Assembly (NCBI GenBank): GCA_900553175.1
Contig: USCH01000022.1
Coordinates: 1 to 24,670, forward strand
Reading direction: 5' to 3'
DNA from: an uncultured Alistipes sp.
GTDB taxonomy: Bacteria; Bacteroidota; Bacteroidia; Bacteroidales; Rikenellaceae
Length of the DNA stretch: 24,670 nucleotides
Within the stretch, counting starts at the first letter, position 1. Each line of letters opens with the position of its first letter. Both the position numbers and the translations under genes were made by a program. The notes under the pieces were generated by a model that saw nothing but the letters and a program-made list of their open reading frames with translations, did no database searches and had not been told where the DNA came from. Of this stretch, positions 13,751-21,094 are shown piece after piece.

Positions 13751-15277
13751 ATGGCGCCCGAACTTGAACGATTCTGTCGCAGCCGCCGGGGGATTCTCCT
13801 TGCCGGCTGCCTCGTGACCCTGCTTTACGTGCTTTTCAGTCACGGTTATTACCATCATGACGAACATTTCCAGATTCTGGAGTATGCCCACATGAAACTT
13901 TTCGGCGTCCCCACGACCGACCATCTGGCCTGGGAGTTCACGCTGATGATGCGTTCGGGCGTGCAGCCGCTGATCGTGTGGTGCTTCGGGAAGGCGTTGC
14001 TTGCGGCGGGGCTCTATTCGCCTTATCTGTTGGTCTTTCTGCTCCAGCTGCTGAGCGGGGCCTTTTCGGTCGGGGCGCTGCTTCTCTTCGGCCGCGCCGT
14101 GCGCGCCGAGCTGGGCGGGGAGCGTCAGGAGCGGGTCTATCTGGCGCTGGGGCTGCTGCTTTGGTTCCTGGCCTATCTGCACGTGCATTTCAGCGCCGAA
14201 ATGATGGCGGGCAATATGTTGCTGTTGCTGGCCGCCGCGACGCTGAACTGCTGTTCGTCCGGCGGAAGGCATGAATTCCGGTGGGGGCTTCTGCTCGGAA
14301 CGCTGGCCGGGGCGACGTTCGTCGTGCGCTACCAGACGGGGTTCGCCCTGCTGGGCTACGGGTTGTGGCTGCTCCTCTTCCACCGCCGCTGGAGGCTCTA
14401 TGCGGGTATGGTGCCGGGCGTGGCGGTCGTGCTGCTGCTGGGGCTGCTCTCCGATCGCTGGCTCTACGGCCAATGGACGCTCACTCCGGTCAACTACCTG
14501 CGCGAGAACATTCTGAACGGACACATGCTCACGTTCGGCGCCGAACCGTGGTGGTACTATTTCACGGCGTCGCTGACCGAAAGCGGCGTGCTTTTCGGAC
14601 TGCTCGTCTGGGCCGCCATGCTGCGGTATTTCTGGCGGCAGCGGCGGAGCGTGGTCACGTGGATGCTGGTGCCTTTCCTTGCGGTCCATTTCTTCATGGG
14701 CCACAAGGAGATACGATTCTTCTTCCCGGTGCTTTTCTTCGCTCCCTATTTTCTGACGCTCTTTCTGAAGGAGCTGCTGCCGCGCACCCCTCCCCGCCTC
14801 TCCCGCTGGGCGCTGGGCATCATGGCGGCCTTCAACGCCGGAGCCATCCTTTTCGTGGTGGCGCAGGACCCGGCCGACTTCTATTTCTACCGGATGATGT
14901 CCCGCTACTGCCGGGACAAAGGCGAGGTCGTGGGCCTGAGTCTCTCCTCGGAAAAGAGCTATTACAGCTGGCCGCAGTACGTGCTCGGATCGAAAGTGAT
15001 CGAGACCCGGTTCTACATGCCGCGCAACATGGACCAGATGCATTGCACGACCTCCGGCGGGCTCGAAACGGCCGCCCGCGGGCTGAACGACGGCCGCCGG
15101 CAGGTCGTGGTCTTCTCGACGGACCCCGATCTGGCGGAGAGATGCACGCTGCCTTTGCGCAAAATCGTCTGGAGCCCCTATCCCGCATGGGTCGTGCGCT
15201 ATTTCAACTTCAACGACTGGACGCGTTACAGCGTCCGCTCCAAAAACGTCTACGAGGTCGTGGCCGACAGCCGGTGA
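13751..15277 (+). CDS. GT22 family (ALG9/PIG-B-like) mannosyltransferase-type membrane protein
   Basis: 508 residues with about ten hydrophobic segments, ending in a soluble C-terminal region of about 120 residues. Two GT22 hallmarks are present: an acidic motif in the first periplasmic loop, HHDEHFQILEYAH (D37, E38), and GHKEIRFFFPV at 317-327, the HKExRF signature of ALG9, ALG12 and PIG-B type enzymes. These GT-C proteins transfer mannose from a polyprenyl-phosphate-linked donor on the outer face of the membrane. In Bacteroidetes the acceptor is not established; a cell-envelope glycolipid or O-glycan of secreted proteins is plausible, but that is inference. ATG at 13751 lies just after a good promoter. 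No glycosylation genes are adjacent, so it appears as a lone gene, closed by a bidirectional terminator. Confidence 0.88.
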   Translation: MAPELERFCRSRRGILLAGCLVTLLYVLFSHGYYHHDEHFQILEYAHMKLFGVPTTDHLAWEFTLMMRSGVQPLIVWCFGKALLAAGLYSPYLLVFLLQLLSGAFSVGALLLFGRAVRAELGGERQERVYLALGLLLWFLAYLHVHFSAEMMAGNMLLLLAAATLNCCSSGGRHEFRWGLLLGTLAGATFVVRYQTGFALLGYGLWLLLFHRRWRLYAGMVPGVAVVLLLGLLSDRWLYGQWTLTPVNYLRENILNGHMLTFGAEPWWYYFTASLTESGVLFGLLVWAAMLRYFWRQRRSVVTWMLVPFLAVHFFMGHKEIRFFFPVLFFAPYFLTLFLKELLPRTPPRLSRWALGIMAAFNAGAILFVVAQDPADFYFYRMMSRYCRDKGEVVGLSLSSEKSYYSWPQYVLGSKVIETRFYMPRNMDQMHCTTSGGLETAARGLNDGRRQVVVFSTDPDLAERCTLPLRKIVWSPYPAWVVRYFNFNDWTRYSVRSKNVYEVVADSR

Positions 15278-15301
15278 CACCGGGGCGTGCCGTGCGAAAC
15301 G

Positions 15302-15330
15302 AAACCCCGGGGCACCTGCCCCGGGGTTTT
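15302..15330. terminator. Bidirectional terminator between GT22 and dipeptidyl peptidase genes
   Basis: Twelve-bp stem starting AAACCCCGGGGC at 15302 with its complement ending at 15329, loop ACCT. Plus strand is followed by a short T-run (TTTT at 15327-15330); minus strand continues into TTTCGTTTCG. It serves both convergent genes. Confidence 0.8.
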
Positions 15331-15358
15331 CCGTCTCCGCTGCGGCCGGACCGGCCGG

Positions 15359-17494
15359 TCAGAGGTGTTCCAGCGTATAGTCAATCATCCGCTGGCGCAC
15401 GTTATGCATGTCGTCGGGACGCATCGAGTGGTTCTGGTCGGGGAAGATCATCGTGTCGAACCGCTTGCCGGCGCGGTGGAGCGCACGGATCATCTCGATC
15501 GTGTTCTGGAAATGGACGTTGTCGTCGGCCGTGCCGTGGATCAGCAGCAGCCGCGTGCGCCGGTCGTCGAGCATGCGGGCGAAGCGCACGGGCGAATGGT
15601 CGTCGTAGCCCGAGGCGTTGTACTGGGGCAGGCCGTTGTAGATTTCGGTGTAGATCGTGTCGTAGTAGCGCCACGAGGTGACGGGAGCCACGGCGATCGC
15701 CATCCGGAAGAGCCCGTTCCCCCGGAGGGCGCAGTTCAGGGCCATGAATCCGCCGTAGGACCAGCCGTAGATGCCGATCCGGTCGGGGGCGACCCATTCT
15801 TGGGCGGCCATGTAGCGGGCCAGCGAGAGCTGGTCCTCGGTTTCGAGCGCCCCCAGACGGCCGTAGGTCTGTTTCTTAAACTTTTCGCCCCGGAATCCCG
15901 TGCCGCGTCCGTCGGCGCAGACCACGACGTAGCCTTTGTCGACCAGCGCGTCCTCCCAATCCATCGACCAGCGGTCCTGCACCGACTGCGAACCCGGACC
16001 CGAATACTGCGTCAGCAGCACGGGATAGCGTTTCGCGGGGTCGAAGTCGCGCGGGCGCAGCATCCAGGCGTGGAGCGTGTCGCCGCGTTCGGTGGTGAAG
16101 TCGAAAAACTCCCGGACGGGCTGGCGGCATGCCCGGAGCGTGTCGCGCAGCGCGCGGCTCTCGGCCAGCGTCCGCACGGTGCGTCCCTCGCTGTCGATGA
16201 TCTCGACCCGGTTGGGCTCGGCGGCCGACGAGAAGGTGGCGATGGCGTATTTCATGCCGCGGCTCGGGGCGATCGTCCAGAAGCCCCCGTCGCGGGTGAG
16301 CTGCCGCTTGTCCTTGCCGTCGAGCCGTATGCTGTAGAGGTTGCGGCGCAGCGGCGAGGTCTCGGTCGAGAGGTACCACACGCGTTTGGCCGTGGCTCCC
16401 GCCACTTCGGTCACCTCCCACGGACCTTTGGTCACCTGGGCGATCAGCCCGTTGCGGATGCCGTAGAGGTAGAGGTGCATGTAGCCCGTGTGGCTCTCCT
16501 GCCGCACGAGGAACCGTTCGCCGTCGACGAAGGTGATCGTTCGCTCGTCGACGCGCTCGACGTATTGCTGCGCCCGCTCCTCGTAGATCGTGCGCTGGGC
16601 GCCGTGCGGCTCGCAGAGGATCATTTCGAACGTGTTCTGACGGCGGTTGAGGCGGTGGTACCACAGCCGTCCGTCGGGCGTGAAGCCGATGCGCGGGATG
16701 TACTGGTCGTCGTCGGGGCCCGTGTCGATGCGCTCGCGGGCGCCGCTTTCGAGGTCGACGGTCCAGAGCTGGACGACGGAGTTCGGATCGCCGGCCTTGG
16801 GGTATTTGAACGAGAAGGCCTCGTTGCGGAGCCCCGAATCGTAGCGCATGATCTGCATGAGCGGCACGCGGCTTTCGTCGAAGCGGAGGTAGGCCGCGCG
16901 GCGGCCGTCGGGCGAGAAGGCGTAGGCGCGCGTGATGCCGAACTCCTCCTCGTAGACCCAGTCGGTCGTGCCGTTGATGATTTCGTTCCATGCGCCGTCG
17001 TCGGTCAGACGCCGGGTCTGCTGCGAGGCGATGTCGTAGAGGTACAGGTCGTTGCGGTCGGAATAGATGATCTTGCGGCCGTCGGGCGAGAACGATGCGT
17101 CGCGCGGCTCCCGGGCTTCGGGCAGGATGCGGCGGGCCCGGCCCCCGTCGACCAGATAGTAGTCGGTCGTGTAGGAGTGCCGGTAGATGGGTTTGGCGCC
17201 CGAGGCGATGAGGATGAGCCGCTCGTCGGGCGAGAGGGCGTAGTCGGTGATCCGCATGCCGTCGGGGCAGACGAAGAGCCGTTCGCCTTCGTCGGTGCCG
17301 GCATAGGCATGGCGGACGATGGCGTTCCGGTCGATGGTCGTGTAGTGCTCGCCGTCGCTTGTCGAGCGGATGCCCGCGACGCGTTCGTTCATCGAACGCA
17401 GGCGGGCGATGCGTTCGTATTCTCCGTCGGCCCGTGCCGATCCGGCTGCGAGCAGCAGCGCCGCGGCGAGCGGCGCGAAAAGTTTCCGTTTCAA
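15359..17494 (-). CDS. dpp4: Dipeptidyl peptidase IV (S9B), secreted
   Basis: 711 residues. It releases Xaa-Pro (and Xaa-Ala) dipeptides from peptides, probably in the periplasm. A signal peptide (MKRKLFAPLAAALLLAAGSARA) is followed by the N-terminal eight-bladed propeller, with repeats such as DASFSPDGRKIIYSD and AYAFSPDGRRAAY. The DWVYEEEFG substrate-amine motif lies near 178-186. The C-terminal alpha/beta hydrolase has GWSYGG with Ser579, Asp657 in HGTADDNVHF and His689 in PDQNHSM. Residue order and spacing match human DPP4 and Porphyromonas DPP4. The start is TTG at 17494; the frame upstream has no ATG or GTG before the reading goes out of family similarity, so TTG (or a rarer ATT at 17512) must be used. 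It follows the unknown 227-aa gene by 136 nt that include a repeat element. Confidence 0.96.
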   Translation of the reverse strand: MKRKLFAPLAAALLLAAGSARADGEYERIARLRSMNERVAGIRSTSDGEHYTTIDRNAIVRHAYAGTDEGERLFVCPDGMRITDYALSPDERLILIASGAKPIYRHSYTTDYYLVDGGRARRILPEAREPRDASFSPDGRKIIYSDRNDLYLYDIASQQTRRLTDDGAWNEIINGTTDWVYEEEFGITRAYAFSPDGRRAAYLRFDESRVPLMQIMRYDSGLRNEAFSFKYPKAGDPNSVVQLWTVDLESGARERIDTGPDDDQYIPRIGFTPDGRLWYHRLNRRQNTFEMILCEPHGAQRTIYEERAQQYVERVDERTITFVDGERFLVRQESHTGYMHLYLYGIRNGLIAQVTKGPWEVTEVAGATAKRVWYLSTETSPLRRNLYSIRLDGKDKRQLTRDGGFWTIAPSRGMKYAIATFSSAAEPNRVEIIDSEGRTVRTLAESRALRDTLRACRQPVREFFDFTTERGDTLHAWMLRPRDFDPAKRYPVLLTQYSGPGSQSVQDRWSMDWEDALVDKGYVVVCADGRGTGFRGEKFKKQTYGRLGALETEDQLSLARYMAAQEWVAPDRIGIYGWSYGGFMALNCALRGNGLFRMAIAVAPVTSWRYYDTIYTEIYNGLPQYNASGYDDHSPVRFARMLDDRRTRLLLIHGTADDNVHFQNTIEMIRALHRAGKRFDTMIFPDQNHSMRPDDMHNVRQRMIDYTLEHL

Positions 17495-17581
17495 AGTGTC
17501 GGGTTTTCCAATGACGATTGTCTTCCTGTGCGTGTCGGCGGTCCGCTCTCCCGGAATCCGGTCGAGTGACCCTCCGCTTCC

Positions 17582-17625
17582 CCTCCGGAGGCGGAGCGCA
17601 TGCCGGGTGCGCGGCGCGTATGATC
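17582..17625 (+). repeat. Intergenic repeat element, copy B
   Basis: CCTCCGGAG (17582-17590), GCGGAG, then the 20-bp core beginning GCATGCCGGG (17598-17617) and TATGATC at 17619-17625. It shares layout and 19 of 20 core bases with copy A at 9206-9267. It sits between the stop of the 227-aa gene and the start of the dipeptidyl peptidase gene. Confidence 0.55.
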
Positions 17626-17630
17626 CGTCT

Positions 17631-18314
17631 CTAAATGTCGTCGACGTCGAATTCGTAGCCCAGGCGCTTGCCCGTGACGAATTTCGAGTTGTCCATCTTG
17701 GTGTTGAACTGGTCGACGCTCACGCGCGAGAGCGTCTGGTAGGGGGGCAGCAGCAGGTCGAAATCCAGCGCGTAGTCGACGGCCGCTTCCAGCAGGGCGG
17801 TCATGGCGTCGCGGTCGATCTCCGCCCGGCCGAAATCCGCCGCCCGCACCGGGCTGTCGAACTTGCCCTCGACGAAATAGTTCCGCTCGCGGTTGACGAA
17901 CAGACGTCCGATGAGGTACCCCTCGTCGGCGTTGCGGTTGAATTTGAACGAGTCGGAGAGGAAGTTGTAGATGTTCACCACGCCGCAGTAGGAGTTCGTG
18001 CGGTCGGAGGCGACGTAGGGATTCTGCCAGACGGCATGCGCGGGGGCGAATTCGAATACGTCGGTGTGCATCTGGAAGATCAGGATGTCGTTGGCCACCT
18101 GCAGCTGGGCCTCGAACTTGCCGCGGTCGCGGTATTCGATCCTCACGCGGCGGTCAAGCCGGCCGTCGAGCCGGTCGTCGATCTCCGAGGCCATTTCGAA
18201 AAGCGTCTCCTTGAGCAGGTTGAACGCGGCGAATGTGTGGTCGAAAACCTGTTGCTTGAGCGTCGATTTGCGGATGACGGTCTGGAGGATTTTCTCTCTT
18301 AAGGGGGTGTCCAT
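17631..18314 (-). CDS. Conserved-looking hypothetical protein, 227 aa
   Basis: I do not recognise a family. The 227 residues lack a signal peptide, membrane segments or obvious nucleotide-binding motifs, so it is probably cytoplasmic. Predicted features are an N-terminal helical region (REKILQTVIRKSTLKQQVFDHTFAAFNLLKETL), then a mixed region rich in aromatic and charged residues (NDILIFQMHTDVFEF, NSYCGVVNIYNFLSDSFKFNRN, GYLIGRLFVNRERNYFVEGK), and an acidic C-terminus ending EFDVDDI. The composition is that of a real protein and the codon pattern fits the neighbours. ATG at 18314 is 7 nt after the stop of the muramidase-like gene, suggesting one transcript. I have a vague impression that similar genes are widespread in Bacteroidales, but cannot confirm it. 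Confidence 0.85.
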   Translation of the reverse strand: MDTPLREKILQTVIRKSTLKQQVFDHTFAAFNLLKETLFEMASEIDDRLDGRLDRRVRIEYRDRGKFEAQLQVANDILIFQMHTDVFEFAPAHAVWQNPYVASDRTNSYCGVVNIYNFLSDSFKFNRNADEGYLIGRLFVNRERNYFVEGKFDSPVRAADFGRAEIDRDAMTALLEAAVDYALDFDLLLPPYQTLSRVSVDQFNTKMDNSKFVTGKRLGYEFDVDDI

Positions 18315-18321
18315 AACGGGT

Positions 18322-19332
18322 TTATTTGATTCGTATTTCGGTGCCTGCCTGAAGCTGCGACTGCGGTCCGAGCCGGTTGAGCCGCTCGACCGAACGCTGT
18401 CGGATGCCGTAGGACTGCCCCACGGCGTAGGTCGTCTCGCCTTCGCGGCAGATGTGGTGGCGGGCGTTGCCCGTCCAGCGTTTGGCCTTGCGTTCGATGT
18501 AGACCACCTCTCCGGTCATGGGCTGCACCGTGCGGCCTTTCAGGTCGTTGAAGCGGCGCAGGTTCGAGGCCGAGAGGCGGAAAAGTTCGCCGATGTGCTC
18601 GAACGTGTCGTTCTCCCCGGCCAGGATGTAGTGCACGCCGTTGGTCGCGTAGACGTTGTAGCCGCGGTGGGCGTTGATCGTCACGCGGTAGCCGTCCGGA
18701 TCGACGAGCGTGCCGCAGACGGCCGTCTGCACGCTGCTCTGCGATTCGAACCGTTCGGCCGGATCGTGTTTGCGCGCCCGCTCCGAGGCGTAGAGACGCT
18801 CCCCGCCGGGGCGGTCGAGCAGGTAGAGGCGGTTCTCTTCGATGATGCGCACCAGACGCTGGGCGTAGTCGGGGGCCGTGGCGTAGCCGGCGGCCTTGAG
18901 ACCGCGCGCCCAGCTCTTGTAGTCGGTCGAGGAGTAGGCGAAGAGCGAGTCGTAGCGGGGCTGCTGGTCGAGGAATTCGGCGTGGTCGTGATACGACGCC
19001 TCGACCGAGGGGTAGGCGCGGAAACACTCCCCCTTGGCGTCGTCGTCGTGGAAGACGCGTTCGCCCGTCCAGTTCTTCTTGCACTTGATGCCGAAATGGT
19101 TGTTCGACTGGAGGGAGAGGACGCTGTTGCCGCAGTCCGATTCGAGGATGCCTTGAGCCATGGTGATGCTGGCCGGAATGCCGTAGCGCTCCATCTGCAT
19201 GACGGCGATCGACTTGTAGCGTTCGATGTACTCCTCGCGCGTCTGCCGGACGGGGCGGCTCTGGGCCGAAAGCGCTTCGGCGCCCAGAAGGAGGATTCCC
19301 GCAAGCAGTATTGCTTTTCTGGAAAAAATCAT
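18322..19332 (-). CDS. Secreted GH73-like glucosaminidase/muramidase with two LysM repeats
   Basis: 336 residues from ATG at 19332. The frame also opens at an ATG at 19359, but that codon overlaps the -7 element (TACCTTTG 19364-19357) and would precede the predicted transcription start, so 19332 is preferred; it gives a clean signal peptide MIFSRKAILLAGILLLGAEALSA. Residues 30-165 match the GH73/flagellar-type glucosaminidase domain: IERYKSIAVMQMERYGIPASITMAQGILES with catalytic Glu64 in GILESDCGNS, then NNHFGIKCK and FRAYPSVEASYHDHAEFL. Two C-terminal LysM-like repeats follow (HYILAGENDTFEHIGELFRLSASNL and HHICREGETTYAVGQSYGIRQRSVERLN), which bind peptidoglycan. It likely cleaves cell-wall glycan during growth or division. 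Expressed from a promoter overlapping the opposing DUF4254 promoter. Confidence 0.93.
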   Translation of the reverse strand: MIFSRKAILLAGILLLGAEALSAQSRPVRQTREEYIERYKSIAVMQMERYGIPASITMAQGILESDCGNSVLSLQSNNHFGIKCKKNWTGERVFHDDDAKGECFRAYPSVEASYHDHAEFLDQQPRYDSLFAYSSTDYKSWARGLKAAGYATAPDYAQRLVRIIEENRLYLLDRPGGERLYASERARKHDPAERFESQSSVQTAVCGTLVDPDGYRVTINAHRGYNVYATNGVHYILAGENDTFEHIGELFRLSASNLRRFNDLKGRTVQPMTGEVVYIERKAKRWTGNARHHICREGETTYAVGQSYGIRQRSVERLNRLGPQSQLQAGTEIRIK

Positions 19333-19340
19333 TATCTTTG
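19311..19340 (+). promoter_or_regulatory. Promoter of DUF4254-GT9 operon
   Basis: TTG at 19311-19313, 19-bp spacer, TATCTTTG at 19333-19340; both elements match the Bacteroidetes consensus. Lies over the 5' end of the leftward muramidase-like gene. Predicted transcription start near 19347, leader of about 58 nt. Confidence 0.65.
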
Positions 19341-19356
19341 TTATCGCTTTACCCAA

Positions 19357-19387
19357 CAAAGGTAGGATTTTCCGACGAAATTATCAA
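19357..19387 (-). promoter_or_regulatory. Promoter of the muramidase-LysM operon
   Basis: On the minus strand TTG (19387-19385), 20-bp spacer, TACCTTTG (19364-19357). Predicted transcription start near 19350, about 18 nt before the ATG at 19332. It overlaps the footprint of the rightward promoter at 19311-19340. Confidence 0.7.
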
Positions 19388-19404
19388 TAAATAACCTCCC
19401 GACT

Positions 19405-20007
19405 ATGTTTACCGAAAACGCAAACCGTATTTTCAACCGTTCGATCGCCGACTACCACCGCTTCGACGATGTGGATCGGCCGTTGGAGAACCCCTACGAG
19501 GCGGGTTCGCTCGATGCGCTGCTCTACCACAAGAACTGGATCGACACGGTGCAGTGGCACCTGGAGGACATCATCCGCAATCCGGAGATCGACCCCGCGG
19601 AGGCGCTCGTAATCAAGCGCCGCATCGACCGGTCGAATCAGGAGCGCACCGATATGGTCGAGTACGTCGACTCCTATCTGCTCGACAAATACAGCCGGAT
19701 CGTTCCGGCGGCCGATGCGCGGCTCAACACCGAAACTCCGGCGTGGGCCATCGACCGGCTCTCGATTCTGGCGCTGAAGATCTACCACATGGAGCGCGAG
19801 ACCGAGCGCACCGACGTCGGCGAGGCCCATCGGGCCGCCTGCCGCAAGAAGCTCGACGTGCTGCTCGCGCAGCAGACCGATCTGTCGCGCGCCATCGAGG
19901 AGCTCATCGAGGACATCGAGGCGGGCCGCAAGTACATGAAGACCTACAAGCAGATGAAGATGTACAACGATCCGGCGCTCAATCCGGTGCTCTATGGCAA
20001 GAAGTAG
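19405..20007 (+). CDS. DUF4254 protein
   Basis: 200 residues, almost entirely helical and highly charged, no signal peptide or membrane helix. Sequence such as NPYEAGSLDALLYHKNWIDTVQWHLEDIIRNPEIDP, IDRSNQERTDMVEYVDSYLLDKY and AWAIDRLSILALKIYHMERET fits what I recall of the DUF4254 family, which in Bacteroidetes is commonly encoded beside a GT9 glycosyltransferase. Function is unknown; the conserved pairing suggests a role with LPS or glycan assembly, which is inference. Invariant-looking residues include the HW/WH pairs (KNWIDTVQWHLED) and RLSILALKIYHMERE. It overlaps the next gene by 14 nt, so translational coupling is likely. The start has no Shine-Dalgarno. Confidence 0.9.
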   Translation: MFTENANRIFNRSIADYHRFDDVDRPLENPYEAGSLDALLYHKNWIDTVQWHLEDIIRNPEIDPAEALVIKRRIDRSNQERTDMVEYVDSYLLDKYSRIVPAADARLNTETPAWAIDRLSILALKIYHMERETERTDVGEAHRAACRKKLDVLLAQQTDLSRAIEELIEDIEAGRKYMKTYKQMKMYNDPALNPVLYGKK

Positions 20008-21016
20008 GCCGCGGCATCTGCTGGTGCTGCGCACTTCGGCCATGGGCGACGTGGCGATGCTGCCCCATGCGCTGAGGGCCTTGCGCGAAGCCTGTCCCGA
20101 TCTGCGGATCACGGTGGCTACGCGCAAGCTCTTTTTCCCGTTCTTCGCCGGGCTGGATGTCGGCTTTCTGGAGGTGGATACCAAAGGGCCCCAGCACTCG
20201 CTGGCGGGCATGTGGCGTCTGGCCCGCGAGGCCCGGCGGCTCGGGGTCGATGCCGTGGCCGACGTGCACGGCGTCATGCGCTCCGCGGCGTTCGGGCTTT
20301 CGATGCGCCTGCACGGCGTGCGCGTGGCATCGATCCGCAAGGGCAGGGCGGAGAAGCGGCGTTTCATCCGCCGGGGCGCAGCCGTTTCGGAGCCTTTGCG
20401 GCATACGGTGCTGCGTTACTGCGACGTTTTCCGCCGCCTGGGGTTCGCTTTCGGCGATCCCGGACCTGTCGTCCGCGCCGCGGTGCCGGCTGAGAGTCCG
20501 GTCGGCCGGAAGGAGGGGGTCTGGATCGGCTTCGCCCCCTTCTCGGCGCATCCGGGCAAGACCTACCCCGACGACCTGAGCCGCGAGGCGGTGCGCCTGC
20601 TGGCCGGGCGCTGCGACCGCCTCTTCATCCACGGAGGAGGCGGTGCGGAGGGGGAGTTCGCCGCGCAGATGGAGCGCATGTGGCCCAACGTCACGGCGCT
20701 TCGGGGCAAGGTGACGCTCTCCGGCGAGATGGAGGTGATCGCCCGGGAGGATTGTCTGGTGTCGATGGATTCGCTGGCCATGCATCTGGCGGCTCTCGTC
20801 GCCACGCCCGTGGTCTCGGTATGGGGCGCCACGCATCCCGGTCTGGGATTTCTGGGGTGGGGATGCGATCCGCAGCATGTCTTGCAGGCCGGTCTGGCGT
20901 GCCGGCCCTGCTCGGTCTTCGGGGCCCGGGCATGCCGTTACGGCGACTACCGCTGTCTGCGGGCCGTCGCTCCGCAGATGATCGCCGAAGAGGTGGACAA
21001 GGTGCTGAAAGACTGA
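19994..21016 (+). CDS. GT9 family glycosyltransferase (LPS heptosyltransferase-like)
   Basis: 340 residues from ATG at 19994, inside the 3' end of the DUF4254 gene. Family features: N-terminal HLLVLRTSAMGDVAMLPHALRAL (GT9 start, GxxxxxP-type acceptor side), an internal VWIGFAPFSAHPGKTYP segment and the donor-binding C-terminal region SMDSLAMHLAALVATPVVSVWGATHP. GT9 enzymes are GT-B transferases acting on the cytoplasmic face, normally adding ADP-heptose sugars to the lipid A core. Whether this one uses heptose is not established; the Bacteroidetes core differs from that of enterics. The DUF4254 partner is typical. The C-terminus has a Cys cluster (CRPCSVFGARACRYGDYRC), as in several Bacteroidetes homologues. 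The transcript ends at a strong terminator. Confidence 0.93.
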   Translation: MARSRPRHLLVLRTSAMGDVAMLPHALRALREACPDLRITVATRKLFFPFFAGLDVGFLEVDTKGPQHSLAGMWRLAREARRLGVDAVADVHGVMRSAAFGLSMRLHGVRVASIRKGRAEKRRFIRRGAAVSEPLRHTVLRYCDVFRRLGFAFGDPGPVVRAAVPAESPVGRKEGVWIGFAPFSAHPGKTYPDDLSREAVRLLAGRCDRLFIHGGGGAEGEFAAQMERMWPNVTALRGKVTLSGEMEVIAREDCLVSMDSLAMHLAALVATPVVSVWGATHPGLGFLGWGCDPQHVLQAGLACRPCSVFGARACRYGDYRCLRAVAPQMIAEEVDKVLKD

Positions 21017-21035
21017 ATGTCCCGGCCGGAAAAAT

Positions 21036-21080
21036 GAAACGGGGGAGCTGCCTGTTCTGGGCAGCTCCCCCGTTTCTTTT
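21036..21080. terminator. Bidirectional terminator between GT9 and nfnB
   Basis: 17-bp perfect stem (21036-21052 with 21060-21076), 7-nt loop TGTTCTG; plus strand runs into CTTTT, minus strand into ATTTTT. Separates convergent genes. Confidence 0.9.
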
Positions 21081-21094
21081 CGCAGACCGGAGGG

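Noticed and set aside
13064..15280. 738-codon minus-strand frame spanning sod and the GT22 gene
   Set aside because: It crosses two real genes, a terminator and a promoter; translation is His/Gln/Glu-rich without family similarity.
15287..17569. 760-codon plus-strand frame antisense to dipeptidyl peptidase IV
   Set aside because: Biased Val/Gly/Ala/Asp/His composition, no domains; the minus strand has the complete S9B triad.
19333..19359. ATG at 19359 as start of the muramidase-like gene
   Set aside because: It overlaps the predicted -7 element and would precede the transcription start; ATG at 19332 gives a cleaner signal peptide.
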